Assembly (NCBI GenBank): GCA_913009825.1
Contig: CAJVYQ010000061.1
Span: 1 to 33,645 of the forward strand
Reading direction: 5' to 3'
Length of the DNA: 33,645 nucleotides
Source: an uncultured Deferribacteres bacterium
GTDB lineage: Bacteria > Zhuqueibacterota > JdFR-76 > DREG01
Shown here: positions 15,774 to 24,569 of the stretch, piece by piece
Layout: the number at the start of each line of letters is the position of its first letter
Numbering within the stretch: the first letter of the stretch is position 1
Translations under genes and position numbers: made by a program
The notes under the pieces: generated by a model
Databases searched by the model: none
The model's input: only the letters and a program-made list of their open reading frames with translations
What the model was told of the DNA's origin: nothing

Positions 15774-17774
15774 GTGGCGTATTTTCAAAGGAATCAAATT
15801 CTATATATGGGACGTGACCGGGAGTATGCAAATTCCGTAGCAAAAATATTGAATTATCATGAAAATGAGTTTGAACTGGATACGATTCAGGATGTCCGGG
15901 AAATAGAAGAGGCGGTTGGAGCCAAAAAATTTGAAGCATATATTCTGGATGCAAACCTGTTTCAAAACGGCGATAAGTCGGAAATTGACCGGATTTTGCA
16001 TGTTGCAGATGATGCGCCCGTGTTGATGCTGATAGATGAAGGACAGGAACAGTTGGGTCGGTACGCTCTGGAAAAAGGCGCTTTCGATTACATTGTTCGT
16101 GTGCCCGGCGCATTGACATCGATACCGGCTACTATCGATTGCGCGCTGGAGTTAAAATCCGAACAAGAAAATATCCCCATCGATTTTCGCATCGAGTCGG
16201 ATCTAAACGAAATCACTTCTTTTTTTGAAATCAATGAAACCGGCAGATTCCTGAAGTATGATGAGAATTTATCCGAAATATTAGGATTGCAGAATAATGA
16301 ATTTTATAAATCTTATTTGATGGACTATATTTCCGACGAAGATCGGGATAAATTTTACCGGTGGCGCGCCTCGTCCAAAATCAAAGAAAAAAACTTGCTT
16401 CTGCAAACGGAAGTGATTCATCGTACAAAAGGGATCATTCCGGTAGAATTACAGTTACAACCCTTCTCCAGGCCGGAATCCCTGTTATCAGGGTTTCGCG
16501 GCTATCTTAAAATAATCTCTGGCAAGACTGAAGATCATAAGCGGGAAGAAGCGGCGGCTTTGGTGCCGTTGTTCAAAGAAATTTTTGATCTCACTTATTA
16601 TCTGAATAAGGGGTTCAATCAATTGTTTTCCCTTCAATTGACCGAAATACCAAAGAAATATTTTCATTTTGATTTTGCCGGTTTGTATCTTTATTCACAC
16701 CTGAAAGACGAATATATTTGTGAATTACGCCTGGGCGAGCCGGTCAATGTCCGGGAAGTGGATTTGCAATCGAATGAATTTGACACAGATGATATTGCCC
16801 GTCTGTTCCCCGGGAAGGACTTTATCCGCTTCGTTCATCAAAGTGTTTTGACTGCGGAGGAGAGAAGCAAAATCCATGGCAGCGCCCACGATGAATTGTT
16901 TCTGGAAAAATCTTGGAATCCGGGAGAAGACTGGCAATTGGGCGACCGGCTGTTCATCAATCTCAAAAATGCCGAAGATACCTCTCATGGTTTTATCATT
17001 CTGGAACGTCCTGCATCCGGTAAAATACCGGGAAAAGCTGTCCTGCGTCAAATAGAAATCTATGCCATCTTTATCTCCAGTTTGTATGGAATTTTTACGC
17101 GAACCGAAAATGTAGAGGCGAAATACAAACAGCTAAAGCAGGCATTTGTCATTTTGGAAACGTTTAGCGTCGATGAATCCATCGAGGGATTGTTGAAAGA
17201 AATTACCTGGACGATCAAATTTTCTCTCAAATTCAATTTGTGCGCTATTTCCTTTTTAAGCAAAGCAACCCGTCGGCTGCATATCCGGGCTGCTGCCGTC
17301 GAAGGAAAAGAAAAAGCTTCGATCCTCACCAAATTACACTATAAACTAAGTGAAATAAAACCATTATTGAAAGATGAATGTAAAATATCTAATTCCTACC
17401 TGATTTCACTTGATAAAACATCTCCTTTCCAGCTCCTGAAACGAATTTACGGATTACCTTTGGAATCGACCAAAGCATCCGGACGTTGGCGGCAGAATAA
17501 TTTATTGTTGGTGCCCATCTCTTTGGAAAACGGCAACATCATCGGTTTTATCATCCTGGATGATCCTGCGGATAAACAGCGACCTGCCGCAGAAACGGTG
17601 TATATTTTGGAAAAAATTGCCAAAATGGTTGCAGTTACCATTCAGAATAAAACTGTTTTTTTGAAATTGATCTCAAAAATCCAACAACTGGAAGCAGACA
17701 ATAACAACCTAATCGTAAATAATAGTGGTTCAAATCGCATCAAAAACATTTTCAGACGAATGAATCTCGCTTGA
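15774..17774 (+). CDS. Sensor-like protein: degenerate receiver, PAS and GAF regions
   Basis: This 666-aa soluble protein starts with a receiver-like fold (about 7-115: ILYMGRDREYA, AYILDANLF, PVLMLIDE, GAFDYIVRVP). The usual N-terminal acidic pair is missing and the conserved lysine before proline is replaced by V/R, so it is probably a pseudo-receiver. A PAS-like domain follows (about 140-250, FFEINETGRFLKYDENLSEILG). The middle third is unassigned, and a GAF-like domain fills about 450-640. No kinase, cyclase, GGDEF, phosphatase or DNA-binding domain is seen. The start is GTG 15774, set by TGAGG at 15764-15768; the in-frame alternatives are later. It probably senses a signal and acts through protein contacts, perhaps with the downstream phosphatase network; that link is inference. 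Confidence 0.65.
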   Translation: MAYFQRNQILYMGRDREYANSVAKILNYHENEFELDTIQDVREIEEAVGAKKFEAYILDANLFQNGDKSEIDRILHVADDAPVLMLIDEGQEQLGRYALEKGAFDYIVRVPGALTSIPATIDCALELKSEQENIPIDFRIESDLNEITSFFEINETGRFLKYDENLSEILGLQNNEFYKSYLMDYISDEDRDKFYRWRASSKIKEKNLLLQTEVIHRTKGIIPVELQLQPFSRPESLLSGFRGYLKIISGKTEDHKREEAAALVPLFKEIFDLTYYLNKGFNQLFSLQLTEIPKKYFHFDFAGLYLYSHLKDEYICELRLGEPVNVREVDLQSNEFDTDDIARLFPGKDFIRFVHQSVLTAEERSKIHGSAHDELFLEKSWNPGEDWQLGDRLFINLKNAEDTSHGFIILERPASGKIPGKAVLRQIEIYAIFISSLYGIFTRTENVEAKYKQLKQAFVILETFSVDESIEGLLKEITWTIKFSLKFNLCAISFLSKATRRLHIRAAAVEGKEKASILTKLHYKLSEIKPLLKDECKISNSYLISLDKTSPFQLLKRIYGLPLESTKASGRWRQNNLLLVPISLENGNIIGFIILDDPADKQRPAAETVYILEKIAKMVAVTIQNKTVFLKLISKIQQLEADNNNLIVNNSGSNRIKNIFRRMNLA

Positions 17775-17939
17775 TATCGCAAATTCCCCGGAACGTTTTT
17801 CGCAAATAGCACCAATCCCTCTCTAAAAAATTCACCGGTAGTTTCTGATTGCAATCGTCAATTTTTATTTATATTTTTTATTACTATGTCAATTTTTATT
17901 TTGCGCTCCTGAAAATTGTACTGATCGCAAGATGTTATA

Positions 17940-17984
17940 GATTCCCGCTCTCGCCTGTCTGTCTCAGCCACGGCGGGAATGACA
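17940..17984. repeat. Dispersed palindromic repeat
   Basis: attcccgc (17941-17948) pairs with gcgggaat (17973-17980) around a cgcctgtctgtctcagcc core, ending in gaatgacag. The attcccgc...gcgggaatgacag pair is also present at 4461-4485 inside MITE-like copy 1, and the tail resembles 7349-7380. No gene is visible between 17775 and 18272. Confidence 0.6.
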
Positions 17985-18007
17985 GAAAAGTGGCGTTTTC
18001 TTTCAAG

Positions 18008-18164
18008 CACTAATTAGTGTCTGTCCGAAAATACCCACTACATTGTCATTCCGGTAATCTTTAAGCCGCCTGCCTGTTGCAGACAGGGAATCTACTTGAG
18101 GACGGCAATGGATCTCCGCTAAAAGCATGCGGGAATTACAAATTCAGACAGACACTAATTAGTG
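18008..18164. mobile_element. MITE-like element, copy 2
   Basis: The 157-bp segment is bounded by cactaattagtgtctgtc (18008-18025) and its perfect 18-bp inverse gacagacactaattagtg (18147-18164). The left end is identical over 20 nt to copy 1 at 4351. The body carries tgtcattcc and gcctgcctgttgcagacagggaatc, the latter also at 26926-26950. No ORF is present. It lies between the PAS/GAF gene and the DUF362 gene. Confidence 0.75.
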
Positions 18165-18272
18165 CTGTGATGAGTTATCTGAAAACTTTGTTTTGGTCGG
18201 GTTTGGCGTTAGTGAAGTCCAATATTGTCAACTTTAAAAGTGGAACTTAACATTTTCCCGGTGATCGGTTAA

Positions 18273-19163
18273 ATGAAAACTGCCGTTGTAACAACCATAA
18301 AGAATAACCGTATTCGGAAGAATGGACGTGTAAATCCTCTCGAGTTAACTCATTCATTAAACCGGGGTTTACAAGTTCAATTTTCCGTAGCGGATCCCCG
18401 CGAAGCATGGCGGAAGCTGTTTTCACCCAAAGAAATCATTGCCATAAAAGTAAATTGTCTTGCCGGACGGGGACTCTCCACTCATCCCGAATTGGTGCAG
18501 GTTATCATTGCCCAATTGGAAAAAATCGGCGTGCCCAAAAAGAACATCATCGTTTTTGACCGGGCCAATTTGGATTTGAAACGAGCCGGCTTTAAAATCA
18601 CTACTGCCCGCACCGGCGTACGATGTGCCGGAAATGATTATTTTGGCTATCATCCCAATTTAGTGGTTCATAAAACGATAGGCAGTATGGTCAGTCGGGT
18701 GATGTTTGATGCCGGTGCCGTCATTAATCTACCTGTTTTGAAGGATCATGGTATTGCCGGTTTTAGCGGGGCACTGAAGAACTTTTTCGGCGTCATTCAT
18801 AATCCCAATAAGTATCATTTGAATGTTGGCGATCCGTTTATTGCCGATCTTTGCAGTTATCATCTGATTCGGAAAAAAGTGAAGCTGACTATCTGTGATG
18901 CGCTCACCGCCCAGTACGAAGGAGGGCCGCCTTATATGCCGCAATTTGCGTTGCGGGAAAACATGTTGCTGATCGGTACGGATATGGTTGCCATCGACCG
19001 TGTTGGCTGGAGCATGATTGAAAAATGGCGCCGCGAACACCGGTTGCCTTCATTGAAAGAGGTTCAACGGGAACCAAAATATATTTATACCGCGGCAGAT
19101 AAAAATCACCGGGTGGGAATTGCAGATTTGAACCGGATAAAAATAAACAAGGTGGAACTTTAA
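18273..19163 (+). CDS. DUF362 family protein
   Basis: This 296-aa protein matches the DUF362 pattern: KVNCLAGRGLSTHPELV near residue 58, a central VINLPVLKDHGIAGFSGALKNFFGVI stretch, and LIGTDMVAIDRVGWSMIE near the C-terminus. Ferredoxin-like cysteine clusters are absent, and so is a signal peptide, though many DUF362 members carry a Tat signal. The biochemical role of the family is not established. ATG 18273 directly follows an in-frame stop. The next gene, a Memo-AMMECR1 fusion, begins 1 nt after this stop, so the two form an operon; I recall the same pairing from other bacteria, which would link DUF362 to the AmmeMemoRadiSam group. Confidence 0.8.
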   Translation: MKTAVVTTIKNNRIRKNGRVNPLELTHSLNRGLQVQFSVADPREAWRKLFSPKEIIAIKVNCLAGRGLSTHPELVQVIIAQLEKIGVPKKNIIVFDRANLDLKRAGFKITTARTGVRCAGNDYFGYHPNLVVHKTIGSMVSRVMFDAGAVINLPVLKDHGIAGFSGALKNFFGVIHNPNKYHLNVGDPFIADLCSYHLIRKKVKLTICDALTAQYEGGPPYMPQFALRENMLLIGTDMVAIDRVGWSMIEKWRREHRLPSLKEVQREPKYIYTAADKNHRVGIADLNRIKINKVEL

Positions 19164-19164
19164 A

Positions 19165-20655
19165 ATGAAAAAGATACTTTTTCTTTTATGTGGCAGCTTT
19201 TTCTTGCTGCAAGTTGTATTCGCCCAGGAAGAGTGGGTGCGCAAACCGGCAGTTGCCGGAGCCTTTTATCCCGCCGATCCGAATGAATTAATTGCTACAA
19301 TCCGGGATTTTTTTAAACACGCCAAGCGGATTAAGACGGATGCGGAAGTTTTGGGATTGGTTTCCCCTCATGCCGGGTACCCCTATTCGGGAATCGTAGC
19401 GGCACAAGGCTACAAACAATTGATTGGCCGCTCATTCGATGTGGTAATTGTAATCAGTCCCAGTCATGCCGAATATTTTCCGTTTTCCAGCGTCATGGCA
19501 AAGGGAGAATACAGAACACCGTTGGGTGCAATTAATGTCGATCAAAAATTGTCTGCGGCAATTGCAGCAAACCGGAAAACTATCCGTCTGTCCCGGCACG
19601 GTCATTTTCAGGAACAGTTGGCACAAAAGGAACATGCGTTGGAAGTTCAGTTGCCTTTTCTGCAGCAGACCCTGGGAAAATTTACTCTGGTTGCCATTGT
19701 GATGGGCGAACAATCTCTCCAGGCATGTGAAGAATTGTCTAATGCCATTTGCCAGTCGGCAAAGGGAAAGAAAATTCTAATTGTTGCCAGTTCCGATCTT
19801 TCCCATTTCCATCCCTATCAGGAGGCGAGAAAGATCGATGAAAAATGTGTCGCTCTGATTGGTGATTATAACTACCGGGAGCTGTTTCGGGAATTGCAAA
19901 ATAAAGAAGTGGAAGCGTGCGGCGGCGCTCCCATTGTAACCATGTTGATGGCCACAAAGAAGTTGGGCGCAACGAATGTAAAAGTATTGATGTATGCCAA
20001 TTCCGGCGATACGGCCGGGGATCGTTCCAGGGTGGTCGGTTATGTATCCGCTCTTGTTTTCAAATCGAAAAAGAACAAAAAAACGTCGGGAAAGAGGAAG
20101 AGTAGTGAATATTCAAAACAAGAACGGCAGAAACTTTTGGAGATTGCCCGGATCACCATTGAAAAAAGTGTGAAAGGAGAGGCCATCCCGGGATTTCATG
20201 TAATATCGGAAAAATTGCGGCAGAAAAGAGGCGCATTTGTTACCATCAATAAATTCGGTCAGTTGCGTGGCTGCATTGGCTACACCAAACCGATTTTGCC
20301 GCTCTACCAAACTGTACAGGAAGTAGCACAAGCGGCGGCACTGAATGATCCCCGGTTTCCTCCCGTGTTCAAAGATGAATTGAAACATTTGAAACTGGAA
20401 ATTTCCGTTCTCACACTGCCGGAAAAAATCACCGATGTTAAAAAAATAGAAGTTGGGAAACACGGACTGATAATAAAAAGGGGGTACTCACAAGGTTTGC
20501 TTCTGCCCCAGGTTGCAGCAGAATATCATTGGGATCGGACAACTTTTCTGGAGCAAACCTGCCGAAAAGCAGGATTGAATGAAAATGTCTGGAAAGAACC
20601 GGGCACGGAGATCTACATTTTTTCCGCCGAAGTTTTTGGGGAAGATGGGAATTGA
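19165..20655 (+). CDS. Exported Memo-AMMECR1 fusion (AmmeMemoRadiSam B + A)
   Basis: Two AmmeMemoRadiSam components are fused in 496 aa. A Sec signal peptide (1-20, ends FAQ) precedes a Memo-like domain (about 25-300). It has H69 in SPHAGY, H101 in ISPSHAEY, the HALEVQLPFL and SSDLSHFHPY blocks and C252 in ACGGAPI; these match human Memo metal ligands H49, H81 and C244. A lysine/serine-rich linker leads to an AMMECR1 domain (about 318-496) with RGAFVTIN, LRGCIGY (C370) and DPRFPPV. Memo proteins are metal-binding with debated redox activity; AMMECR1 function is unknown. The signal peptide places this one outside the cytoplasm. The radical SAM partner is not in the window. Start ATG 19165, coupled to DUF362. 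Confidence 0.9.
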   Translation: MKKILFLLCGSFFLLQVVFAQEEWVRKPAVAGAFYPADPNELIATIRDFFKHAKRIKTDAEVLGLVSPHAGYPYSGIVAAQGYKQLIGRSFDVVIVISPSHAEYFPFSSVMAKGEYRTPLGAINVDQKLSAAIAANRKTIRLSRHGHFQEQLAQKEHALEVQLPFLQQTLGKFTLVAIVMGEQSLQACEELSNAICQSAKGKKILIVASSDLSHFHPYQEARKIDEKCVALIGDYNYRELFRELQNKEVEACGGAPIVTMLMATKKLGATNVKVLMYANSGDTAGDRSRVVGYVSALVFKSKKNKKTSGKRKSSEYSKQERQKLLEIARITIEKSVKGEAIPGFHVISEKLRQKRGAFVTINKFGQLRGCIGYTKPILPLYQTVQEVAQAAALNDPRFPPVFKDELKHLKLEISVLTLPEKITDVKKIEVGKHGLIIKRGYSQGLLLPQVAAEYHWDRTTFLEQTCRKAGLNENVWKEPGTEIYIFSAEVFGEDGN

Positions 20656-20699
20656 TTTTTTAGTAACCAATAGCGGAATTTTACGTAGTTAGGTGGCAC

Positions 20700-21971
20700 A
20701 TGCGGAGCAGGAAAGAAGGAAATCTGTTTTTATTTGTAGCGGAGTGGTTTATTCTGTTTACTCTCCTCTTTGCTTGTGCGGACAGAAAAAGGGAGAATCC
20801 ATTGGATCCGCTAAACAGCCAAACTTTCGGGAAACCGGTTGGTTTGGATGTTGTTTCATTCGGCAAAAAAACAGTATTGACGTGGCATGCTTTCCGGGTA
20901 AACGGCCTGTCTGGGACCAGGATTTATCGCCGGTCTGTTTTGGATAGTGTCTACCGGGGAATTGCTTTCGTAAGCGGTTCCCAATCTGAATATGAAGACG
21001 AGAACGTGGAATACGGTGTGAAATATTATTACAAAATACAGATGGTTACAGAATCCTACCAAACACCTTTTTCCGATGCGGTGAAAATTACCCCCGGTCC
21101 GTCTTACGTATGGGGAACAACCGGCAACAACGGAACGGTTTTTAAATTAACCCATGACGCTTCCCACCGTATTTTTGAGAAAAATATTTTTTTATCGGCA
21201 GAGGGAATTGCCGGCGCCGGCGCGCACCGGGGTGTTTGGGTAACCGATTATTATCTTGATCAGATTGTCCGGCTTGACGAGACCGGCAAACCGCGGCAAT
21301 GGTACCGGAATTTTGATAGCCCGGTTGATATCGAATACGATTCACTCCGGCATATTCTCTGGATAGCTGAGCAAAAATTGGGACGAATTGTTCTCACGGA
21401 TACTTCCGGCGTCAAAATTGCCGAATTGACTGATTTTCTGTTCCCATCTTCTGTTTCCGTGAACGTAAAAACAGGATTTTGCTGGGTGGCAGATCCCCAT
21501 CTGCATGCGGTTAGTTGGATCGATCCGGAAACTTATGCTGTAACAAGGTTGTCTGCGCTGTTAAGACCCGAAGATGTGGCTGTGAATCCCCGGGACGAAA
21601 GCTGCTGGATTGCAGATAGTTCCCGTGTTTTGAAGGTGAACAGGGACGGGGATTTCCTGTTGACGGTCACCGGTTTTCACTGGGCAGCTAATGTGGCTGC
21701 AAACCCTCTAAGCGGTCAATGTTGGGTTATCGATTGGCAGCCGGGTGCGGATCAATCCCGGGTTGTTTTGATTTCAGCTACCGGAGAAAAAGTAATGGAG
21801 ATGGCCGGGTTATACAATCCCCAATCTTTGGCTGTGGATCCTTTCGACGGAAGCTGTGTTGTAGCGGATACATGGAATTACCGTGTTCTTAAAATTTCTC
21901 CCGCCGGAAAAATTATCGGGGAATGGCAGGGGCGAAACGCGCCGAAAATAATTAGGGTGATCTCGCCATGA
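20700..21971 (+). CDS. Lipoprotein with FN3-like and NHL-like propeller regions
   Basis: The 423-aa product is a probable lipoprotein: after a hydrophobic stretch the lipobox LLFAC ends at C26 and is followed by the polar ADRKRENPLDP. Residues about 40-135 resemble a fibronectin type III domain (VLTWHAF...GTRIYRRS...YYYKIQMV). The rest (about 138-420) contains NHL/YVTN-like blades, with repeated GVWVTDYYLDQIVRLDE, ILWIAEQKLGRIVLTD, CWVADPHLHAVSWID and CVVADTWNYRVLKI motifs. It is expected to sit in the outer or cytoplasmic membrane facing the periplasm or exterior. Its stop overlaps the start of the next gene by 4 nt (ATGA), so it may be co-translated with a membrane phosphatase, a hint that it supplies an external input to that protein. 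Confidence 0.8.
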   Translation: MRSRKEGNLFLFVAEWFILFTLLFACADRKRENPLDPLNSQTFGKPVGLDVVSFGKKTVLTWHAFRVNGLSGTRIYRRSVLDSVYRGIAFVSGSQSEYEDENVEYGVKYYYKIQMVTESYQTPFSDAVKITPGPSYVWGTTGNNGTVFKLTHDASHRIFEKNIFLSAEGIAGAGAHRGVWVTDYYLDQIVRLDETGKPRQWYRNFDSPVDIEYDSLRHILWIAEQKLGRIVLTDTSGVKIAELTDFLFPSSVSVNVKTGFCWVADPHLHAVSWIDPETYAVTRLSALLRPEDVAVNPRDESCWIADSSRVLKVNRDGDFLLTVTGFHWAANVAANPLSGQCWVIDWQPGADQSRVVLISATGEKVMEMAGLYNPQSLAVDPFDGSCVVADTWNYRVLKISPAGKIIGEWQGRNAPKIIRVISP

Positions 21972-24091
21972 CTTTTTCTCTGAGAACCTTTTTTAAAAAC
22001 AAAAGTAATTTTTTCTTAATTATCAGCAGCAGTATTCTGTTTTTTTTGGTATTTATTTTTGACCTCGCCTTTTTGCCGCAGAACAACTTCCCTAAAAATA
22101 TTTACTGGACACGAGAGGGGATGATTACCGTTGCTTCCCTTCTGTTCGGATTGGTGATCTACCGCCGGCATTTCGAAGAAGAAAAAAACATCACTTATAA
22201 ATTAAAGACTTTCTTTTTTTCCATCTTGGGTTTGTACCTGGCGGCAGTTGTGCCAAGCATGATCTTTGGCGCGGGTAATTTTTCTTTCGCTAAAAGTTAT
22301 ATTCAGTTTTTATCTCTGCTGCAAAATAATCTTAAAAATCTGCTCCTGTCCGTCTTTGTTACGGTATTTTTAATAATCAACTTGTTCTGGATACGTGATT
22401 TTGTCTTTTACAAGAGTAAGAGGGGCACCCATCGTTTGTTCTTCATTGCTATGTTATTTTTAGCGCTCTCGGTAATTTATGGTCACTACAGTCATAAAAT
22501 AAAAGAAACGGAATGGTTGTTTCACGGTCAGAGTCCTTCCGAGTTGATCCTTTTCGGCTCGCTTTTATTCCTTTTTACTATGCTCTCCCTTCGGACGGCA
22601 TGGGTAAATTACCTGAACAAGCGGCAGAAAATTTTAACTTTCTGGGGTGGCGTTCTTCTGTTGCCCGGCGCATTTATGTTCTGGCAAACCAACACCCTGC
22701 AATCGATCAGCCATTACAGTTTTACATTGGGAATTTTTGATAAGGGTGCCGCCTTGTTTTTATCCATCTACCTTGTTTCCTCAATTGTGAGTTTACTGCT
22801 TCACCTGCCGACTGCCAGTATTTTTGACAAGCGGATGAAAGAGATCGCCTCCCTGCAAAATTTAAGCAGGGTGATCAGCTCCGTTTTACATTATGACGAG
22901 GTTGTTTCCCGTGTGACTTCCCTGACGCAGGATGTGCTCAAGTCCGACTCGTGTTGGTTGGAAATGGTTCAGGAAAATGGTGAATTGAAAATAGTTTCCA
23001 GTGAAAATCTTTCCTGGCAAGAGAAGAAAAATACGCCGTTGGACCGGGACAGAGGAATTAGTGGCTGGATTTTTAAAAACCGCGCTTCCGTTTTGGTTAA
23101 TGACGTTTCCAAAGATTCACGCACAAAATATCTGCGCAAGCATAGAAAAAATATTGCTTCCATTCTTGGTGTGCCGTTAATTTCACAGAAAAGGGTAATT
23201 GGCATTTTGTTCGCTGTGAAGAACGAGGTTTACGGTTTTGATCAGGATGACCGGGAAATGTCGAATGCTTTTGCTAACCAGGCAACCGTGGCCATTGAAA
23301 ATGCCCGCTTGCTGGAAGAATCGCTGGAAAAAGAACGCCTGGAACAGGAGTTGCGGGTTGCCCACGACACTCAGATGAAATTACTGCCAAAAGAGATGCC
23401 GAAAGTAAAGGGTTTGCAGATTGAAGCGCTCTGCGTGACAGCTTACGAAGTAGGCGGAGATTACTACGATTTCATTCGTCTCGATGAGGACAAATTGGGA
23501 CTGGTTATTGCGGATGTCTCCGGTAAAGGTTTGTCCGCCGCATTCTATATGGCAGAATTGAAGGGGATTGTAAACTCGTTTGCCCGGTTATACTATTCCC
23601 CCAAGCTGTTTTTACAAAAGGTAAACGAAACCCTTTATGAAAACGTCGACAGAAAAACTTTTGTCAGTATGATTTACGCGATTATGGATTTCAAAAAGGG
23701 AAAAATGACTTTCTGTCGTGCAGGACATTGTCCGGTGATCTATTACAACGCCAAAGGGGATACAACCTCAATTTTAAGACCCGATGGGATTGGCGTAGCG
23801 TTGGATGCGGGAAATATTTTCAACGCTACTCTGGAAGAATGTGAAATAAAATGGCATAATAATGACTTTTTCTTTTTTTATACAGACGGCCTCACCGAAG
23901 CGCGCAATGCCAAAAAAGAGGAATACGGAGAAGATAGAGTTGTTGAAATCATTGAAGCGCACAGACACGAATCCATGGAAATGATTACACGAAATTTAAC
24001 GGCCGATGTGATTCAATTCATCGGCAAATCGAATAAACATGATGATTTGTCGTTGGTCGGAACAAAAATACAGGAGGAAATAAATGAGTGA
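21968..24091 (+). CDS. Membrane-bound GAF-SpoIIE (PP2C) phosphatase
   Basis: This 707-aa protein has about eight hydrophobic segments in residues 15-280, then a GAF domain (about 300-447) and a SpoIIE/PP2C domain (about 460-705). Metal-binding acids are intact: GGDYYD (496-501), D516 in DVSGKG, D640 in TDGLTEA and the HDDLSLVG acids near 692-693. Such enzymes dephosphorylate a STAS-domain antagonist, and a STAS gene follows directly, overlapping by 8 nt. The gene starts with ATG overlapping the previous stop. The membrane segment probably senses a signal at the envelope, and the GAF domain may bind a cytosolic ligand. The overlap with the STAS gene makes a phosphatase-substrate pair likely. 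Confidence 0.9.
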   Translation: MTFSLRTFFKNKSNFFLIISSSILFFLVFIFDLAFLPQNNFPKNIYWTREGMITVASLLFGLVIYRRHFEEEKNITYKLKTFFFSILGLYLAAVVPSMIFGAGNFSFAKSYIQFLSLLQNNLKNLLLSVFVTVFLIINLFWIRDFVFYKSKRGTHRLFFIAMLFLALSVIYGHYSHKIKETEWLFHGQSPSELILFGSLLFLFTMLSLRTAWVNYLNKRQKILTFWGGVLLLPGAFMFWQTNTLQSISHYSFTLGIFDKGAALFLSIYLVSSIVSLLLHLPTASIFDKRMKEIASLQNLSRVISSVLHYDEVVSRVTSLTQDVLKSDSCWLEMVQENGELKIVSSENLSWQEKKNTPLDRDRGISGWIFKNRASVLVNDVSKDSRTKYLRKHRKNIASILGVPLISQKRVIGILFAVKNEVYGFDQDDREMSNAFANQATVAIENARLLEESLEKERLEQELRVAHDTQMKLLPKEMPKVKGLQIEALCVTAYEVGGDYYDFIRLDEDKLGLVIADVSGKGLSAAFYMAELKGIVNSFARLYYSPKLFLQKVNETLYENVDRKTFVSMIYAIMDFKKGKMTFCRAGHCPVIYYNAKGDTTSILRPDGIGVALDAGNIFNATLEECEIKWHNNDFFFFYTDGLTEARNAKKEEYGEDRVVEIIEAHRHESMEMITRNLTADVIQFIGKSNKHDDLSLVGTKIQEEINE

Positions 24092-24437
24092 TTTTACTGT
24101 TCGACGCAAAGACGCGGGTGACATTTCGGTCTTGAATATCGAGGGATACCTGGATGCTCACACCGCGCCTGCTTTTGAAGATTCAATCAAACAACTTGTG
24201 GAGGAGAACAGGAACAGAATTGTGGTTAATTTTGACAAACTTTCTTATATCAGCAGCGCCGGATTGGGTGTTTTTATGGGCTTTATCGAGGATATCCGCG
24301 CAAAAAACGGTGACATCAAAATGAGTAACATGTCTGAGAAAGTGTATAAAATTTTTGATTTGTTAGGTTTTCCCAACCTGTATGAAATTGTTTCCGATGA
24401 AACCGAAGCCATTAAAAAATTTAAGGAAACAAAGTGA
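24084..24437 (+). CDS. STAS-domain anti-anti-sigma factor (RsbV/SpoIIAA type)
   Basis: The 117-aa protein is a single STAS domain. In partner switching it is phosphorylated by an RsbW/SpoIIAB kinase, and its dephosphorylated form binds that kinase and frees the kinase's other client. The phosphorylatable site is S58 in LSYISSAGLGVF, aligned with Ser58 of SpoIIAA in DSSGLGV. AGGAGG (24072-24077) ideally precedes ATG 24084, which overlaps the phosphatase gene by 8 nt. The kinase gene follows at 24570 after a 132-nt gap with a long hairpin. An intact phosphosite and both neighbours make its role clear, apart from the identity of the final target. Confidence 0.93.
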   Translation: MSDFTVRRKDAGDISVLNIEGYLDAHTAPAFEDSIKQLVEENRNRIVVNFDKLSYISSAGLGVFMGFIEDIRAKNGDIKMSNMSEKVYKIFDLLGFPNLYEIVSDETEAIKKFKETK

Positions 24438-24477
24438 GATTAACCCTGTTAACGGTTGCGCCGGATTATTTTTGTAA

Positions 24478-24528
24478 CACTGAAATTGTCTTCCCGTAAA
24501 TAGTGCCAAAGGGAATTCAATTTCAGTG
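24478..24528 (+). promoter_or_regulatory. Long hairpin between STAS and kinase genes
   Basis: cactgaaattg (24478-24488) pairs perfectly with caatttcagtg (24518-24528). After a small internal loop, ttccc (24491-24495) pairs with gggaa (24511-24515) over a 15-nt loop. No T run follows, so a standard terminator is unlikely. It may be an RNA processing or stability element that sets the ratio of STAS to kinase mRNA, but the function is not shown. Confidence 0.5.
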
Positions 24529-24558
24529 GTTTTTGAACGCCCCAATAAAATCGCAAAT

Positions 24559-24563
24559 GGAGG
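24559..24563 (+). promoter_or_regulatory. Shine-Dalgarno site deciding a TTG start
   Basis: GGAGG at 24559-24563 lies 6 nt before TTG 24570. An earlier TTG at 24564 directly abuts the site and is therefore rejected. ATG 24557 is out of frame. Confidence 0.7.
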
Positions 24564-24569
24564 TTGATA

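Noticed and set aside
17775-18272. Hidden small RNA or tRNA gene
   Set aside because: The gap is explained by palindromic repeats and a MITE-like copy, and no cloverleaf or conserved RNA motif was recognised.
24557-24569. ATG 24557 or TTG 24564 as start of the kinase gene
   Set aside because: ATG 24557 is out of frame and TTG 24564 abuts the GGAGG site. TTG 24570 has proper spacing.
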